From assembly GCF_003012775.1 (NCBI RefSeq), contig NZ_PXYG01000005.1:230157-294156 (forward strand): a DNA stretch of 64,000 nt. Direction: 5' to 3'. The translations under genes were made by a program, and so were the position numbers. The notes below the pieces were generated by a model. The model ran no database searches and had not been told where the DNA came from. It saw only the letters and a program-made list of their open reading frames with translations. Each line of letters opens with the position of its first letter. The stretch's first letter is position 1. The DNA comes from Zobellella endophytica (GTDB taxonomy: Bacteria > Pseudomonadota > Gammaproteobacteria > Enterobacterales > Aeromonadaceae). Shown one piece after another: positions 27,441 to 36,612 of the stretch.

Positions 27441-28277
27441 TCAATACAGCATGCTGTACAGCTTGCGGCGATAGCGGGAGGCCACCGGATCGGCGCCCAT
27501 CGAGGTCAGCATGTCCAGGAAGTGCTTCTTGGCTTCCCCGAAGGCCAGGTCCTTTTGCAGGACTTCGATCAGCAGCTGCAGGGCTTCTTCCTGGCGGCCC
27601 GCCTGGAAGTACAGCACCGCCAGCTCCTGCTTCAATGCCATGGAGTCCGGGGTTTCGGCCAGCTTCTGCTCCAGCTCGCGCAGCTCGGGGCTGTCGGCGG
27701 CTTCTTCCGCCAGCTCCAGACGGGCCAGGATATGCTGGTACTGGCTGTCCTGATCCGCCATGCCGATGGTTGCCAGCAACTGCTTGGTTTCTTCCAGCTT
27801 GTTCAGCGCCAGGGCGGCTTCCGCCAGGCACAGCCGGATCGCCGGGGTATCGTCCAGGGCGCGGGCCTGCTGCAGCAGGCCGTAGGCCGCCTGCGGATCC
27901 AGCCCCAGGGTCTGCTTGGCCTGCTCCAGCAGCAGCTCGGCCTCGTTGGGCTGGTAGGGCTGCAGAAACGCCTTGATGCCGGCTTCATCCTGCGGACCTT
28001 CCAGCACGTCCACCGGCTGGCCGTCCTTGAACGCCACCATGGCCGGCAGTGCCTGCAGGCCGAGCTGGACCGCCAGGCTCTGCAGCTGCGGGTCGGCCAC
28101 GTCGACCTTGGCCAGATCGATATGCGCGCTGTCGGCTCCGATGAGACGCTCCAGCACAGGGGTCATGGCCTGGCATTCAGGCACCTGCTGGGCGTGAAAA
28201 TAAATCACCACCGTCTTGCTCATGGAGGCCTCGATCAGCGCCTGCTGGAAATTCTGTACAGTGATATCAACGATCAT
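27441..28277 (-). CDS. cnoX: Thioredoxin-fold/TPR co-chaperone CnoX (YbbN)
   Basis: A chaperedoxin that protects proteins from oxidative aggregation and delivers them to GroEL and DnaK. The N-terminal thioredoxin fold (residues 1-110) has VPEC in place of CxxC, so only one active-site-type cysteine is present, as in YbbN relatives with no reductase activity. The rest is TPR-like helical repeats (EAELLLEQAKQTLGLDPQ and on to the C-terminus). Length 278 aa is near E. coli CnoX. It follows the phosphopantetheinyl transferase gene on the same strand by 13 bp. Confidence 0.9.
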   Translation of the reverse strand: MIVDITVQNFQQALIEASMSKTVVIYFHAQQVPECQAMTPVLERLIGADSAHIDLAKVDVADPQLQSLAVQLGLQALPAMVAFKDGQPVDVLEGPQDEAGIKAFLQPYQPNEAELLLEQAKQTLGLDPQAAYGLLQQARALDDTPAIRLCLAEAALALNKLEETKQLLATIGMADQDSQYQHILARLELAEEAADSPELRELEQKLAETPDSMALKQELAVLYFQAGRQEEALQLLIEVLQKDLAFGEAKKHFLDMLTSMGADPVASRYRRKLYSMLY

Positions 28278-28290
28278 AAACAGCGTCTCA

Positions 28291-29010
28291 TTAAGGGTTT
28301 ATGGTTAAGTTGGGTTGCGGGCCGGTAATTTCAAGGTCGAAGGGCAAATCCGCCGGGCGGAGCCGGTGCGGCGGGTCGCCGCCGGCGTGGCCGAGGGCGA
28401 GGGTCAGCCAGGCCGGTCCCAGGGGATACTGGTAGAGCCGGTACGGCTGCGCGTCGAGCAGGGCGGTGGCGCTGTCCGGCTGCCAGTGCACCCGCTGCAG
28501 GTTGTTGGCGATGCCGCCGCCGCCGGCCTTGAGCACCGCCTCCTTCACCGTCCACAGGCGGATGAAATCCCGGGTAGGGTGGGCGCTTTGCGCCAGCCAC
28601 TGCTGCTCCGGGGCGCTCAGGTAACGGCGGGCCAGTCGTTGGATCTGCGCGGGATCCAGCTGGCGGCTTTCCAGATCCACCCCGAGATCGCCGTGGTTGC
28701 CGATGGCCAGGGCCAGGTAGTGGCCGCTGTGGCTGAGGTTGAAGTACCAGCCCGGCGGCTCGAGCTGCGGTTTGCCCCGGTCGTCGATCCGTATCGCGAT
28801 CTGCGCCGGATCCTGCTGCAGGCGTTCGGCCAGCAGCCGGCGCAGCAGGTAGCGGCCGAGCAAAAACAGTGTCGCCTGGCGCGGATGATTCATGCTGTCG
28901 AGCCGTGCCAGTTCGGCGGAAGCCAGGAAATTCCGGGCGTTGGCGGGCAGTTTTATGGCTGCACTGTCACAAATCAGTAATTCGGTGACAATATCGTTGT
29001 TTCTGCTCAT
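28291..29010 (-). CDS. 4'-phosphopantetheinyl transferase superfamily protein (Sfp/AcpT-like)
   Basis: Transfers 4'-phosphopantetheine from CoA to a carrier-protein serine. Motifs: WYFNLSHSGHYLALAI (substrate), DLGVDLES (Mg-binding Asp-x-Glu type) and FIRLWTVKEAVLKAGGGG (W-x-x-K-E-A). With the ATG at 29010 (239 aa), preceded by AAAAGAG, it has a typical length; an in-frame upstream start at 29055 is less likely. No polyketide or peptide synthase is in the window, so the target carrier protein is unknown; acyl carrier protein or lysine-pathway proteins are possible. Confidence 0.86.
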   Translation of the reverse strand: MSRNNDIVTELLICDSAAIKLPANARNFLASAELARLDSMNHPRQATLFLLGRYLLRRLLAERLQQDPAQIAIRIDDRGKPQLEPPGWYFNLSHSGHYLALAIGNHGDLGVDLESRQLDPAQIQRLARRYLSAPEQQWLAQSAHPTRDFIRLWTVKEAVLKAGGGGIANNLQRVHWQPDSATALLDAQPYRLYQYPLGPAWLTLALGHAGGDPPHRLRPADLPFDLEITGPQPNLTINP

Positions 29011-29018
29011 ATTCTCTT

Positions 29019-29048
29019 TTGCAAAAGACCCGGGTTCTGCACTAGTAT
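29019..29048 (+). promoter_or_regulatory. Candidate sigma-70 promoter for the NlpC/P60 lipoprotein gene
   Basis: TTGCAA (29019-29024) and TAGTAT (29043-29048) are separated by 18 bp and lie 34 bp before the ATG. Inferred from sequence match only. Confidence 0.45.
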
Positions 29049-29081
29049 CTTCCAAATCGATAGCCGGTTGCCATTATTCGT

Positions 29082-29612
29082 ATGAAAAAGGTCATTATTC
29101 TAAGTAGTTTGCTTTTAGTTGCCGGTTGCAGCAGCACGCCGGACGCGAAGTCGGGCAAGAAGATGACGGGCAAGAAAAGCACCTCTTCCCTGACCTACAG
29201 CATCAGTACCGGTCCGATGAAGCCCAAGCGCATGCCGGGCACCATCAAGGATTTGCACCAGGTGTACCAGCGCTGGCGAGGCGTACCTTACCGCTTCGGC
29301 GGGGTGGATGCCCGGGGCATAGACTGTTCCGCCTTCACCCGCACCATGTATCAGGAAGTATTCGGCATGGAATTACCCAGAAGTACCTATGAGCAGGTGC
29401 ACCTGGGACGGGAAATCACCAAAAACGAACTGCAGCCAGGGGATTTGGTGTTTTTCCGTATCGGCAACGGTACCCAGCACAACGGCATCTACGTGGGCGA
29501 CGGCAAGTTCGCCCACGCTTCTTCCAGCGTGGGGGTGACCATTTCCCGGCTGGACAACGTCTACTGGCGCAGCCGCTACTGGCAGGCCCGCCGCCTGCTG
29601 GACGATATCTGA
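29082..29612 (+). CDS. NlpC/P60 peptidoglycan hydrolase lipoprotein (Spr/MepS- or NlpC-like)
   Basis: A predicted outer-membrane lipoprotein that cleaves peptidoglycan cross-links or stem peptides. Signal and lipobox VAGC give lipid Cys16. A basic linker follows, then the NlpC/P60 domain with catalytic Cys82 (GIDCSAFT), His133 (QHNGIYVGDG) and a third polar position at His145 (FAHASS). Length 176 aa is similar to MepS and NlpC; I cannot separate the two with confidence. A heptad hairpin with 11 CAGTCCC repeats follows the stop. Confidence 0.9.
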   Translation: MKKVIILSSLLLVAGCSSTPDAKSGKKMTGKKSTSSLTYSISTGPMKPKRMPGTIKDLHQVYQRWRGVPYRFGGVDARGIDCSAFTRTMYQEVFGMELPRSTYEQVHLGREITKNELQPGDLVFFRIGNGTQHNGIYVGDGKFAHASSSVGVTISRLDNVYWRSRYWQARRLLDDI

Positions 29613-29618
29613 AACGCG

Positions 29619-29739
29619 GGGACTGTTGACTGGGGATGTGAGGCATCAAGAATATCCCCAGTCCCCAGTCCCCAGTCCCCAGTCCCCAGTCCCCAGTCCC
29701 CAGTCCCCAGTCCCCAGTCCCCAGTCCCCAGTCCCCAGT
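29619..29739 (+). repeat. Heptad hairpin element with expanded right arm, (CAGTCCC) x 11
   Basis: Left heptads GGGACTG, TTGACTG, GGGATGT (29619-29639). GACTGGGGAT (29628-29637) pairs perfectly over 10 bp with ATCCCCAGTC (29654-29663). The right arm is ATATCCC then eleven perfect CAGTCCC units (29659-29735) plus CAGT, whose final T is the first base of the complement of the yejM stop codon. It separates convergent genes. Confidence 0.95.
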
Positions 29740-31595
29740 TATTTCCCCTGAAAACGATTCAGTTCATTCATGATCTGCAGCAGCAGTGACAGCTCCGGGT
29801 TGGCGTCGGGCTTGGCCCGGTAGTCCTCGGCCCGCAGCAGCCGGAAATCCCCCCGCCGGTTGAACAGGGTGATGTCGTCCCGCTGGTAGATGGCGTATTC
29901 CTCGTCCCCCGAGGCCAGCCGCCAGCGTTGCGGGTCTTCCTGGAACAGGGACTGGCCGGCGGCGTAGCTGCGGTGCGGGCTCTGTACGCCCAGCGCCTGG
30001 TGCATCAGGGTCGGGATCAGATCCAGGTGGCTGGTCGGGTGGGCGTATTGCGCCGGCTGGGACCGGCCCGGCCAGGCGATCACCAGCGGTACGTGCAGCT
30101 GTTGGGGCGAGTAGGCGTTGCCGAAGCCCCAGGTGTTGTTGCCGTTGTCGTTGAACTCCATACCGTGGCCGGAGGTGACGATGATCAGGGTGTCCCGCCG
30201 GGAGGGCGAGGGCAGCGTCGCCAGCAGTTGGCCCAGCAGCTGGTCGGTGTAGAAGACGGCGTTGCGGTAGCGGTTGAACAGCGCCAGGCGCTGCTCGTCC
30301 CGGTAGCTGTCGGCGGGATTGATGCGCTCCAGCGACGGCTGGAAGGGGCCGCGCTGGTGCTCGGGCAGATCGAGCCGGCTCAGGGCATCGAGATAGAGGT
30401 AGGAGAACCAGGGACGGGCCTCGTGCTGCTGGCCCAGCCAGTCGCCGAACCGGGCCAGCACCTCGGCATCCCCGGCGGCGCCGGCGGTGGCCGGGGTCAG
30501 GGGCTGATTGCGCAGGGCGGAGAAGATGGCGTCCTGGTACAGCGGGGCCTCGAGCCCGCCGCTGGCGAACAGGCCGAAGCGGTAATCCTGGCGTTGCAGC
30601 TCGTCGATCAACACCGGCGTGATGCCCTCGGCCTCGGCATCGCGGCGGTAGTGGGCCGGCAGGCTGTAGAACAGGCTGAACAGGGCGGACTCCGCCTCGT
30701 TGCCGGCGCTCAGGTGATTGTCGAAGCGCAGGTGGCGGTCGGCGAAACGGCTGAGGTTGGGCATGGTGATGTCGTCCAGCATGTCGGCGCGCAGGCCGTC
30801 CGCCACCACCAGCAGGATATTGGGCGCCAGATCCGGGGCCTGGACCGCCAGCGGGCGCAGAGGATAGTTGAGCCGCTGCGGGGGCGTGCCGGCGGCGCGG
30901 GCGGCCTGCTGGCGGTATTCATCTTCGTCCAGCCAGCCCTGCTTGATCAGGAAGGTCTTGGCGGTCATCGGGTAGGACAGCGGGAAGTTGGCCTTCTGCT
31001 CGGTGATGGCGGGGTAGAGGGTGGCGTCGGCCCAGATATGCATGCTGTGGGTCAGAAAGAAGCTCACCAGCAGCGGCAACACCAGCGGCAGGGTGAGGGA
31101 GCGCCGGCGGCGCTGGCTCCAGCGCCACAGCCAGGCCGCCAGCCAGAGCTCCGCCAGGAACAGCAGCGGCACCCACACGAACAGCCAGCCCCAGCCCGAG
31201 GCTTCCTCCGCCTGGGCCTGATCCAGCAGCAGGCGCCAGACGGTTGGGTTCAGGTGGAACTTGAACAGGCTGAATACCTGGGTGTCCACCAGCAGCAGGG
31301 TCAGGGCGCCGGTGGCGATGGCCGCGCCGAGCAACTGCACCGCCCGCAGCCGGGGAAACAGGAAGGTGAGCGGGAACAGCGTCAGCAGGTAGGTAAAAAA
31401 GGTCAGGAAGGCAAAATGGCCGACCCAGCTCACCAGCATGTAACCGGCCCCGAGCAGGGTATCGGGCCAGCCGGTGGCCAGCAGGTAGCGGCTCGACACC
31501 GCCATGGCCAGCAGGATATTGAAGAACACAAACCAATGACCCCACCCGATCAAGCGGGAGACATTATCGCGATAGAGGTTACCGGTTTCGACCAT
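29739..31595 (-). CDS. yejM: Inner-membrane sulfatase-like protein YejM/PbgA (LapC), lipopolysaccharide regulator
   Basis: Senses periplasmic LPS and controls LpxC stability via LapB. The 618-aa protein has about five N-terminal membrane helices (residues 18-195) and a periplasmic alkaline-phosphatase/sulfatase-fold domain beginning near LAPNILLVVADGLRADML. The domain normally lacks hydrolytic activity. E. coli YejM has 586 aa, so this is slightly longer. It is downstream of yejL on the same strand, and both diverge from yejK as in other gammaproteobacteria. Confidence 0.93.
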   Translation of the reverse strand: MVETGNLYRDNVSRLIGWGHWFVFFNILLAMAVSSRYLLATGWPDTLLGAGYMLVSWVGHFAFLTFFTYLLTLFPLTFLFPRLRAVQLLGAAIATGALTLLLVDTQVFSLFKFHLNPTVWRLLLDQAQAEEASGWGWLFVWVPLLFLAELWLAAWLWRWSQRRRRSLTLPLVLPLLVSFFLTHSMHIWADATLYPAITEQKANFPLSYPMTAKTFLIKQGWLDEDEYRQQAARAAGTPPQRLNYPLRPLAVQAPDLAPNILLVVADGLRADMLDDITMPNLSRFADRHLRFDNHLSAGNEAESALFSLFYSLPAHYRRDAEAEGITPVLIDELQRQDYRFGLFASGGLEAPLYQDAIFSALRNQPLTPATAGAAGDAEVLARFGDWLGQQHEARPWFSYLYLDALSRLDLPEHQRGPFQPSLERINPADSYRDEQRLALFNRYRNAVFYTDQLLGQLLATLPSPSRRDTLIIVTSGHGMEFNDNGNNTWGFGNAYSPQQLHVPLVIAWPGRSQPAQYAHPTSHLDLIPTLMHQALGVQSPHRSYAAGQSLFQEDPQRWRLASGDEEYAIYQRDDITLFNRRGDFRLLRAEDYRAKPDANPELSLLLQIMNELNRFQGK

Positions 31596-31627
31596 GGGAG
31601 CAGACGCTTAGGCTAACAAAAAGGCGC

Positions 31628-31855
31628 TTAGTGCGCCCCTTTTTGGGTATCGACGGAGCCGGTGAGCACCTTGGCGAACTTGTCGGCAATGGCCTGACGC
31701 TGCCCCGGGGCCACCTGATGGTTGATGATATGGGTCGCCAGGTTGCCCAGCACCATCAATCTGAGATCCGCCGGGGCCTGGTGCTTGTCCATCACGGCTT
31801 CCAGCTCGCTCAGCAGTTGGTCAAATTGTTTATCGTACTTGGAAATGATAGGCAT
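31628..31855 (-). CDS. yejL: YejL family protein (UPF0352)
   Basis: A 75-aa protein with the UPF0352 pattern: MPIISKYDKQFDQLLSELEAVMDKHQAPADLRLMVLGN, then NHQVAPGQRQAIADKFAKVL. It is small, helical and cytoplasmic, of unknown function. It lies 32 bp upstream of yejM and diverges from yejK across 77 bp, the conserved yejKLM arrangement. Confidence 0.93.
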   Translation of the reverse strand: MPIISKYDKQFDQLLSELEAVMDKHQAPADLRLMVLGNLATHIINHQVAPGQRQAIADKFAKVLTGSVDTQKGAH

Positions 31856-31932
31856 GGGCGTTCAATCATGTAACTTAGTGACAGGCCGACTATAATACCC
31901 CACCCCTTCTGGCAACTCTATGGCAATCTTTT

Positions 31933-32931
31933 ATGAGCTTGGATATTGAACATATCATAGTGCACTCCCTGTTTCTGGACGAACAGGGGCAGACCCAGCT
32001 TGCCACCCGCGAACAGGAACTGGCCACGGGGCCGGCGGTGAACCAGCTGATGGGCGAGCTGCATCATATCTACAACACCAAGGCGGGCAAGGTGTTCGGC
32101 TACTTCAACGAGGAAGACGACAGTTTTCGCGATCTGGTGCGGCGGGTGGAAGATCAGAGCCTGACCTTCGCCGCCTTTTCCCATCTGGCGGCCGAGCGGC
32201 TGCAGGCCGAGCTCAAGCGGCTGGACATGAACGAGGCTGGCGTGCTGCTGTTCGTGCGCTACCGGTGGCTGGGTGCCCACTACCTGCTGATCGCCCTGCT
32301 CGACAACAAGGACAGCGTGACCGTGACCGACAAGCTGGAAGTCAGCCACGCCAGCTACCTGGATCTGGGCAAGATGCAGCTCGCCGCCCGCCTGGATCTG
32401 ACCGAGCTGCAGAGCCGGCCCGAATCGCACCGTTACTTTTCCTTTATCAAGGGACGGGCCGGGCGCAAGGTGTCGGATTTCTTCCTCAACTTCCTGTCCT
32501 GTGTCGAAGGCATGGATCCCAAGGCCCAGAGCCAGGGGCTGCTGAAGGCGGTGGACGAGTATTGCGAGTCGCGCCAGCTCAGTGCCGAGGAAAAGCTGGA
32601 AAGCAAGGCGCTGGTGAACAAGTACTGCCGGGAGCAGCTCAAGGAGGGCGAGGAGCTGGAGTTGCGCGAGCTGTCGGCGGAGCTGGGCACCGATGACGAT
32701 CTGGACTTCTACCAGTTCGTCAGCGAGGAATACCAGCTGGAGGACAAGTTTCCGGTGGACAGGTCCGCGCTCAAGGGACTGACCAAGTACGTCGGCTCCG
32801 GCGGCGGCCTGACTATCAGCTTCGATCAGAAGCTGCTGGGAGAACGCGTGCAGTACGATGCGGCCACCGATACCCTGGTGATCAAGGGCACGCCGCCCAA
32901 CCTGAAGGCCCAGCTGCAGGGCAAGCATTAA
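31933..32931 (+). CDS. yejK: Nucleoid-associated protein YejK (NdpA)
   Basis: A 332-aa nucleoid-associated protein: MSLDIEHIIVHSLFLDEQGQ at the N-terminus, FAAFSHLAAERLQAEL, and YFSFIKGRAGRKVSDFFLNFLSCVEG in the middle are family hallmarks. It binds DNA and may affect type II topoisomerases in relatives. It is monocistronic, divergent from yejL. After its stop comes 518 bp of non-coding DNA with a covarying hairpin element. Confidence 0.94.
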   Translation: MSLDIEHIIVHSLFLDEQGQTQLATREQELATGPAVNQLMGELHHIYNTKAGKVFGYFNEEDDSFRDLVRRVEDQSLTFAAFSHLAAERLQAELKRLDMNEAGVLLFVRYRWLGAHYLLIALLDNKDSVTVTDKLEVSHASYLDLGKMQLAARLDLTELQSRPESHRYFSFIKGRAGRKVSDFFLNFLSCVEGMDPKAQSQGLLKAVDEYCESRQLSAEEKLESKALVNKYCREQLKEGEELELRELSAELGTDDDLDFYQFVSEEYQLEDKFPVDRSALKGLTKYVGSGGGLTISFDQKLLGERVQYDAATDTLVIKGTPPNLKAQLQGKH

Positions 32932-32978
32932 GACTGACTCTTGGTCACAAGTCCGGCTGTCTGATTTGACATAGCGAA

Positions 32979-33085
32979 GAGGCAACAGGGCCACCTCCGC
33001 CGACACGCCGTGAATACATCCATGTAGGCTCGCACATGCCATCCCTGGCATGTGACGGTCGGCAGAGGTAATCCCTGTTACCTCT
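32979..33085 (+). repeat. Long hairpin with conserved 65-nt core (copy A)
   Basis: The core 32999-33063 is bounded by GCCGAC...GTCGGC and contains an inner hairpin CACATGCCA-TCCC-TGGCATGTG. Outer arms also pair: GAGGCAACAGGG (32979-32990) with CCCTGTTACCTC (33074-33085), and CCTC with GAGG next to the core. A second core of the same length lies at 50496-50560 with unrelated outer arms. Confidence 0.88.
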
Positions 33086-33449
33086 TTATCAAGCCCCGAC
33101 GCTGTCTGAAGGTAGTGCCGGCAGGCGGCTGCGGAGCGATAGAGAGGACAAAGGGCGCAGCGAAGCCGGCCCTCCGCGCCAGGGAGGGCGCGGCGGAGCC
33201 CCCATGGATGGGTTTACGGTGTGCCGGAGGAGCAGTGCGCTTTGGCCGACGTTTGACGCCTTATCATCAACAAAAACTTGTGACTGAGAGTCAGGCATTA
33301 AGAAGGGTGGGGCGGCATCCTGCCGCCCCGGGACTGTAGCAAGTAGGCATACTTGAGACAGGAACAGGGAAATGCGATGGCGGCCAGTCTAGAAGCTGTG
33401 ATAGCTTTGTTGAACTGAATTAAATAGATAGCGTTAATCGAGTTTATCA
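33086..33449. other. Non-coding spacer before oxyR with hairpins
   Basis: It holds a hairpin CCCTCC...GGGAGGG near 33169-33187, three loosely similar GC-rich words (GGCTGCGGAGC, GCGCAGCGAAGCC, GCGCGGCGGAGCC) and a strong stem GGGGCGGCA-TCC-TGCCGCCCC (33310-33330) without a T-run. The last 100 bp, AT-richer, should contain the oxyR promoter. I see no supported gene in it. Confidence 0.6.
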
Positions 33450-34346
33450 ATGAGTCGCTGGCCCAGCCTGAAACAGCTTACCTACCTGGTGGCACTGGAT
33501 GAACACCAGAACTTCAATCGTGCCGCCAAGGCCTGCTTCGTCAGCCAGTCCACCCTCAGCACCGGCCTGCAGAACCTGGAGAGCCTGCTCGGCGGCGAGC
33601 TGATCGAGCGGGATCATAAGGCCTTCGTGATGACGCCCCTGGGGCGGCAGGTGGTGGCCCGGGCGCGGGAGCTGCTGGCCCAGACCCGGGAGCTGATGGA
33701 ACTGGTGGAAGGGCAGAAGGGCGCCATGAAAGGGGCCATCCGCCTGGGCTGCATCCCCACCATAGCGCCATTCCTGCTGAGCGGGCTGGTGCAGTCGTGC
33801 CGCGGCCGTTATCCCGAACTGCAGCTGTTGCTGCGCGAGGACACCACGGCGCAGTTGCTGGCGCTGCTGCGGGCCGGCGAGCTGGATCTGCTGTTGCTGG
33901 CGCTGCCGACCGAGACCGAGGGCCTGCATACCCGCATCCTCGGCCAGGATCCCTTCGTATTGGTGATGCACCAGGAGCAGGCCCGTCATCTCAGCTCGCC
34001 GGTGAACTACATCGACCTGCCGGATCAGAGCATTTTTCTGCTGGAGCAGGAGCACTGCCTGACCGAGCACGCGGTCAGTGCCTGCAAGCTGACCGACAGG
34101 CGCAAGGTCAACCCCTTCGCCGCCACCAGTCTGCACACCCTGGTGCAGATGGTGGGCGCCGGCCTCGGCACCACCTTCCTGCCGCAGATGGCGATCGACG
34201 CGGGCATTCTCGACAACACCGATATCATCGCCATGGCCCCCCAGGGCGACAAGGCCTACCGGGATATCGGCCTGGTATGGCGGCCCACCGCCACCCGGGT
34301 GGAGACCTTCTACCGGCTGGGCGATCTGGTGACCGAGTTGCTGTAA
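33450..34346 (+). CDS. oxyR: Hydrogen peroxide-sensing LysR-type regulator OxyR
   Basis: A 298-aa LysR-family activator. The N-terminal helix-turn-helix includes NFNRAAKACFVSQSTLSTGLQNLE. The redox pair is present with native spacing: Cys203 and Cys212 in EHCLTEHAVSAC, corresponding to C199/C208 of E. coli. The ahpC/ahpF genes, classic OxyR targets, lie convergent immediately downstream. A strong shared bidirectional terminator separates it from ahpF. Confidence 0.95.
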   Translation: MSRWPSLKQLTYLVALDEHQNFNRAAKACFVSQSTLSTGLQNLESLLGGELIERDHKAFVMTPLGRQVVARARELLAQTRELMELVEGQKGAMKGAIRLGCIPTIAPFLLSGLVQSCRGRYPELQLLLREDTTAQLLALLRAGELDLLLLALPTETEGLHTRILGQDPFVLVMHQEQARHLSSPVNYIDLPDQSIFLLEQEHCLTEHAVSACKLTDRRKVNPFAATSLHTLVQMVGAGLGTTFLPQMAIDAGILDNTDIIAMAPQGDKAYRDIGLVWRPTATRVETFYRLGDLVTELL

Positions 34347-34349
34347 CGA

Positions 34350-34384
34350 AAAGCGGAGTGCCGGGGCACTCCGCTTTGTTTTTT
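34350..34384. terminator. Bidirectional terminator between oxyR and ahpF
   Basis: A 13-bp perfect stem AAAGCGGAGTGCC / GGCACTCCGCTTT with a GG loop, followed by GTTTTTT. It can terminate oxyR; the A residues on the left side give only a short T-run for ahpF. Confidence 0.9.
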
Positions 34385-34403
34385 CCGGGGCATCCCGGCG
34401 CCG

Positions 34404-35951
34404 TTACGAACCGGCGCGGATCAGATGGTCGAAGGCGCCCAGGGCGGCGGTGGCGCCGGCGCCCATGGAGATGACGATCTGCTTGTAGGGCACCGTGGTG
34501 GCGTCGCCGGCGGCGAACACGCCGGCCATGGAGGTGGCGCCCCGGTTGTCGATCACCACTTCGCCGGAGCGGGTCAGTTCCACCTCGCTGCCGCGCAGGA
34601 ACTCGGTGTTGGGCACCAGGCCTATCTGCACGAAGATGCCCGCCAGCTCCAGCCGCTTGCTGTCGCCGCTGACCCGGTCGGTGTACTGCATGCCGGTTAC
34701 CTTGCTGCCGTCGCCCAGCACTTCGGTGGTCTGCGCATTCATGATGATGTCGATGTTGCCCATGGAGCGGGCCTTGCGCTGCAGCACCTCGTCGGCGCGC
34801 AGGGTGTCGGCGAACTCCAGCACGGTGACGTGCTCGACGATGCCGGCCAGGTCGATGGCCGCCTCTATCCCTGAGTTGCCGCCGCCGACCACGGCCACCT
34901 TCTTGCCCTTGAAGAAGGGGCCATCACAGTGCGGGCAGTAGGCCACGCCCCTGGTGCGGTACTCGGCCTCGCCGGGCACGTTCAGCTCGCGCCAGCGGGC
35001 GCCGGTGGCCAGGATCACCGCTTTGCTTTTGAGGGTGGCGCCGGTGGCCAGGGGCAGCTCGATAAGTTCGCCGCGGCGGATGCCGGCGGCCCGCTGGTCG
35101 GTGATGATGTCGACCCCGTATTCCCTGACGTGCTGCTCCAGGCTGGCGGCCAGCTTCGGGCCCTCGGTGTAGGGCACGGAAATGAAGTTTTCGATGCCGA
35201 CCGTGTCCATTACCTGACCGCCGAAGCGCTCGGCCACCAGGCCGGTGCGGATGCCCTTGCGGGCGGCGTAGATGGCGGCGGCGGCACCGGCCGGGCCACC
35301 GCCGACGATCAGCACGTCGTAGGGGGCCTTGTCATCGAGGGCGGCGGCCGTGCGCTCGGCGGCGCCGGTGTCGACCTTGCCGATGATCTCTTCCAGGCTC
35401 ATGCGGCCCTGGCCGAAGTGCTCGCCGTTGAGGTAGACGGCGGGCACCGCCATCACCTGGCGTTCGTTCACCTCGTCCTGGAACAGGGCGCCGTCGATCA
35501 TCACGTGGCTGATGTTGGGGTTCAGGTTCGCCATCAGGTTCAGCGCCTGCACCACGTCCGGGCAGTTCTGGCAGGACAGGGAGATATAGGTTTCAAAGTG
35601 GTATTGGCCCTCGAGGTTGCGGACCTGCTCCAGCAACTCGGGGGAGGCCTTGGACGGATGACCGCCGGCCTGCAGCAGGGCCAGTACCAGCGAGGTGAAT
35701 TCGTGGCCCATGGGGATACCGGCGAAGCTGACCCTGGGGGCTTCACCCTGGCGGGCGATGCTCATGCTGGGAGTGCGGCTGGCGGCGGCTTGCTCGAGGC
35801 TGATCTTGCCGGAAAGCCCGCTGATCTCGGTGGCCAGTTCCAGCAGTTCTTTTGATTTGGGGTTGTCATCACCGGACACGCTGACTGCTATCGGAGAGAC
35901 GATGTTCTGCAGATAGGTGTCCAGTTGTTTTTTGAGATTAGCATCTAACAT
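34404..35951 (-). CDS. ahpF: Alkyl hydroperoxide reductase subunit F
   Basis: An NADH:peroxiredoxin oxidoreductase that re-reduces AhpC. The N-terminal tandem thioredoxin-like domain has Cys127-QN-Cys130; the FAD domain has [21 protein letters not shown] near 213-233; the thioredoxin-reductase-type redox centre is Cys339-PH-Cys342 followed by DGPFFKGK and the NADH-binding [17 protein letters not shown]. Length 515 aa is near E. coli AhpF (521). It lies downstream of ahpC on the same strand with a hairpin in between. Confidence 0.97.
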   Translation of the reverse strand: MLDANLKKQLDTYLQNIVSPIAVSVSGDDNPKSKELLELATEISGLSGKISLEQAAASRTPSMSIARQGEAPRVSFAGIPMGHEFTSLVLALLQAGGHPSKASPELLEQVRNLEGQYHFETYISLSCQNCPDVVQALNLMANLNPNISHVMIDGALFQDEVNERQVMAVPAVYLNGEHFGQGRMSLEEIIGKVDTGAAERTAAALDDKAPYDVLIVGGGPAGAAAAIYAARKGIRTGLVAERFGGQVMDTVGIENFISVPYTEGPKLAASLEQHVREYGVDIITDQRAAGIRRGELIELPLATGATLKSKAVILATGARWRELNVPGEAEYRTRGVAYCPHCDGPFFKGKKVAVVGGGNSGIEAAIDLAGIVEHVTVLEFADTLRADEVLQRKARSMGNIDIIMNAQTTEVLGDGSKVTGMQYTDRVSGDSKRLELAGIFVQIGLVPNTEFLRGSEVELTRSGEVVIDNRGATSMAGVFAAGDATTVPYKQIVISMGAGATAALGAFDHLIRAGS

Positions 35952-35980
35952 GGTCGTGTCCTGTGCCGAATTTTGGGTAT

Positions 35981-36032
35981 AAAAAACCCGGCCCGCCGAC
36001 CGGATGAAGGATCATCGCGGCGAGCCGGGGTT
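35981..36032 (-). terminator. Partial terminator/processing hairpin between ahpC and ahpF
   Basis: Read on the minus strand: AACCCCGGC-T-CGCCG, an 18-nt loop, CGGCG-G-GCCGGGTT, then TTTT. It sits between ahpC and ahpF and would produce excess ahpC over ahpF, as known for ahpCF operons. Confidence 0.75.
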
Positions 36033-36045
36033 CATGGCCTGGGTG

Positions 36046-36612
36046 TCAGATCTTGCCGACCAGGTCCAGGGACGGGGCCAGGGTGGCTTCGCCTTCCTGC
36101 CACTTGGCGGGGCAGACTTCGCCCGGGTGGGCGGCCACGTACTGGGCGGCCTTGATCTTGCGCACCAGGTCGGAGGCGTCGCGGCCAATGCCTTCGGCGG
36201 TCACTTCGATGGCCTGGATCACGCCCTGGGGGTCGATGATGAAGGTGGCACGGTCGGCCAGGCCCTGGCCTTCACGCATTACCCCGAAGTTGTTGGTGAT
36301 GGTGCCGGTCTGGTCGCCCAGCATGTAGTACTGGATCTTGCCGATGGTCTCGGAGCTGTCGTGCCAGGCTTTGTGGGTGAAGTGGGTGTCGGTGGACACG
36401 GAATACACTTCAACGCCCATCTTCTGCAGTTCGACATAGTGGTCGGCCAGATCGCCCAGCTCGGTGGGGCAGACGAAGGTGAAGTCGGCCGGGTAGAAGA
36501 ACACGACGGACCACTTGCCTTTCAGATCGGCTTCGGTCACTTCCACGAACTTACCCTGGTGATAAGCCTGGGCGGTAAAGGGTTTGATTTCGGTATTGAT
36601 GGAAACGGCCAT
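36046..36612 (-). CDS. ahpC: Alkyl hydroperoxide reductase subunit C (2-Cys peroxiredoxin)
   Basis: The main scavenger of endogenous H2O2 and organic peroxides. The 188-aa protein has peroxidatic Cys48 in [14 protein letters not shown] and resolving Cys167 in [10 protein letters not shown], plus the C-terminal tail typical of floppable AhpC. AAAGGAGCTCACC precedes the ATG. It is first in the ahpC-ahpF pair, with oxyR next door. Upstream AT-rich DNA (36613 onward) should hold its promoter. Confidence 0.97.
   Translation of the reverse strand: MAVSINTEIKPFTAQAYHQGKFVEVTEADLKGKWSVVFFYPADFTFVCPTELGDLADHYVELQKMGVEVYSVSTDTHFTHKAWHDSSETIGKIQYYMLGDQTGTITNNFGVMREGQGLADRATFIIDPQGVIQAIEVTAEGIGRDASDLVRKIKAAQYVAAHPGEVCPAKWQEGEATLAPSLDLVGKI

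Noticed and set aside
33052..33339. Open frame of 95 codons before oxyR
   Set aside because: It starts inside the 65-nt hairpin element and runs through GC-rich repeats; composition is that of non-coding repeat DNA.
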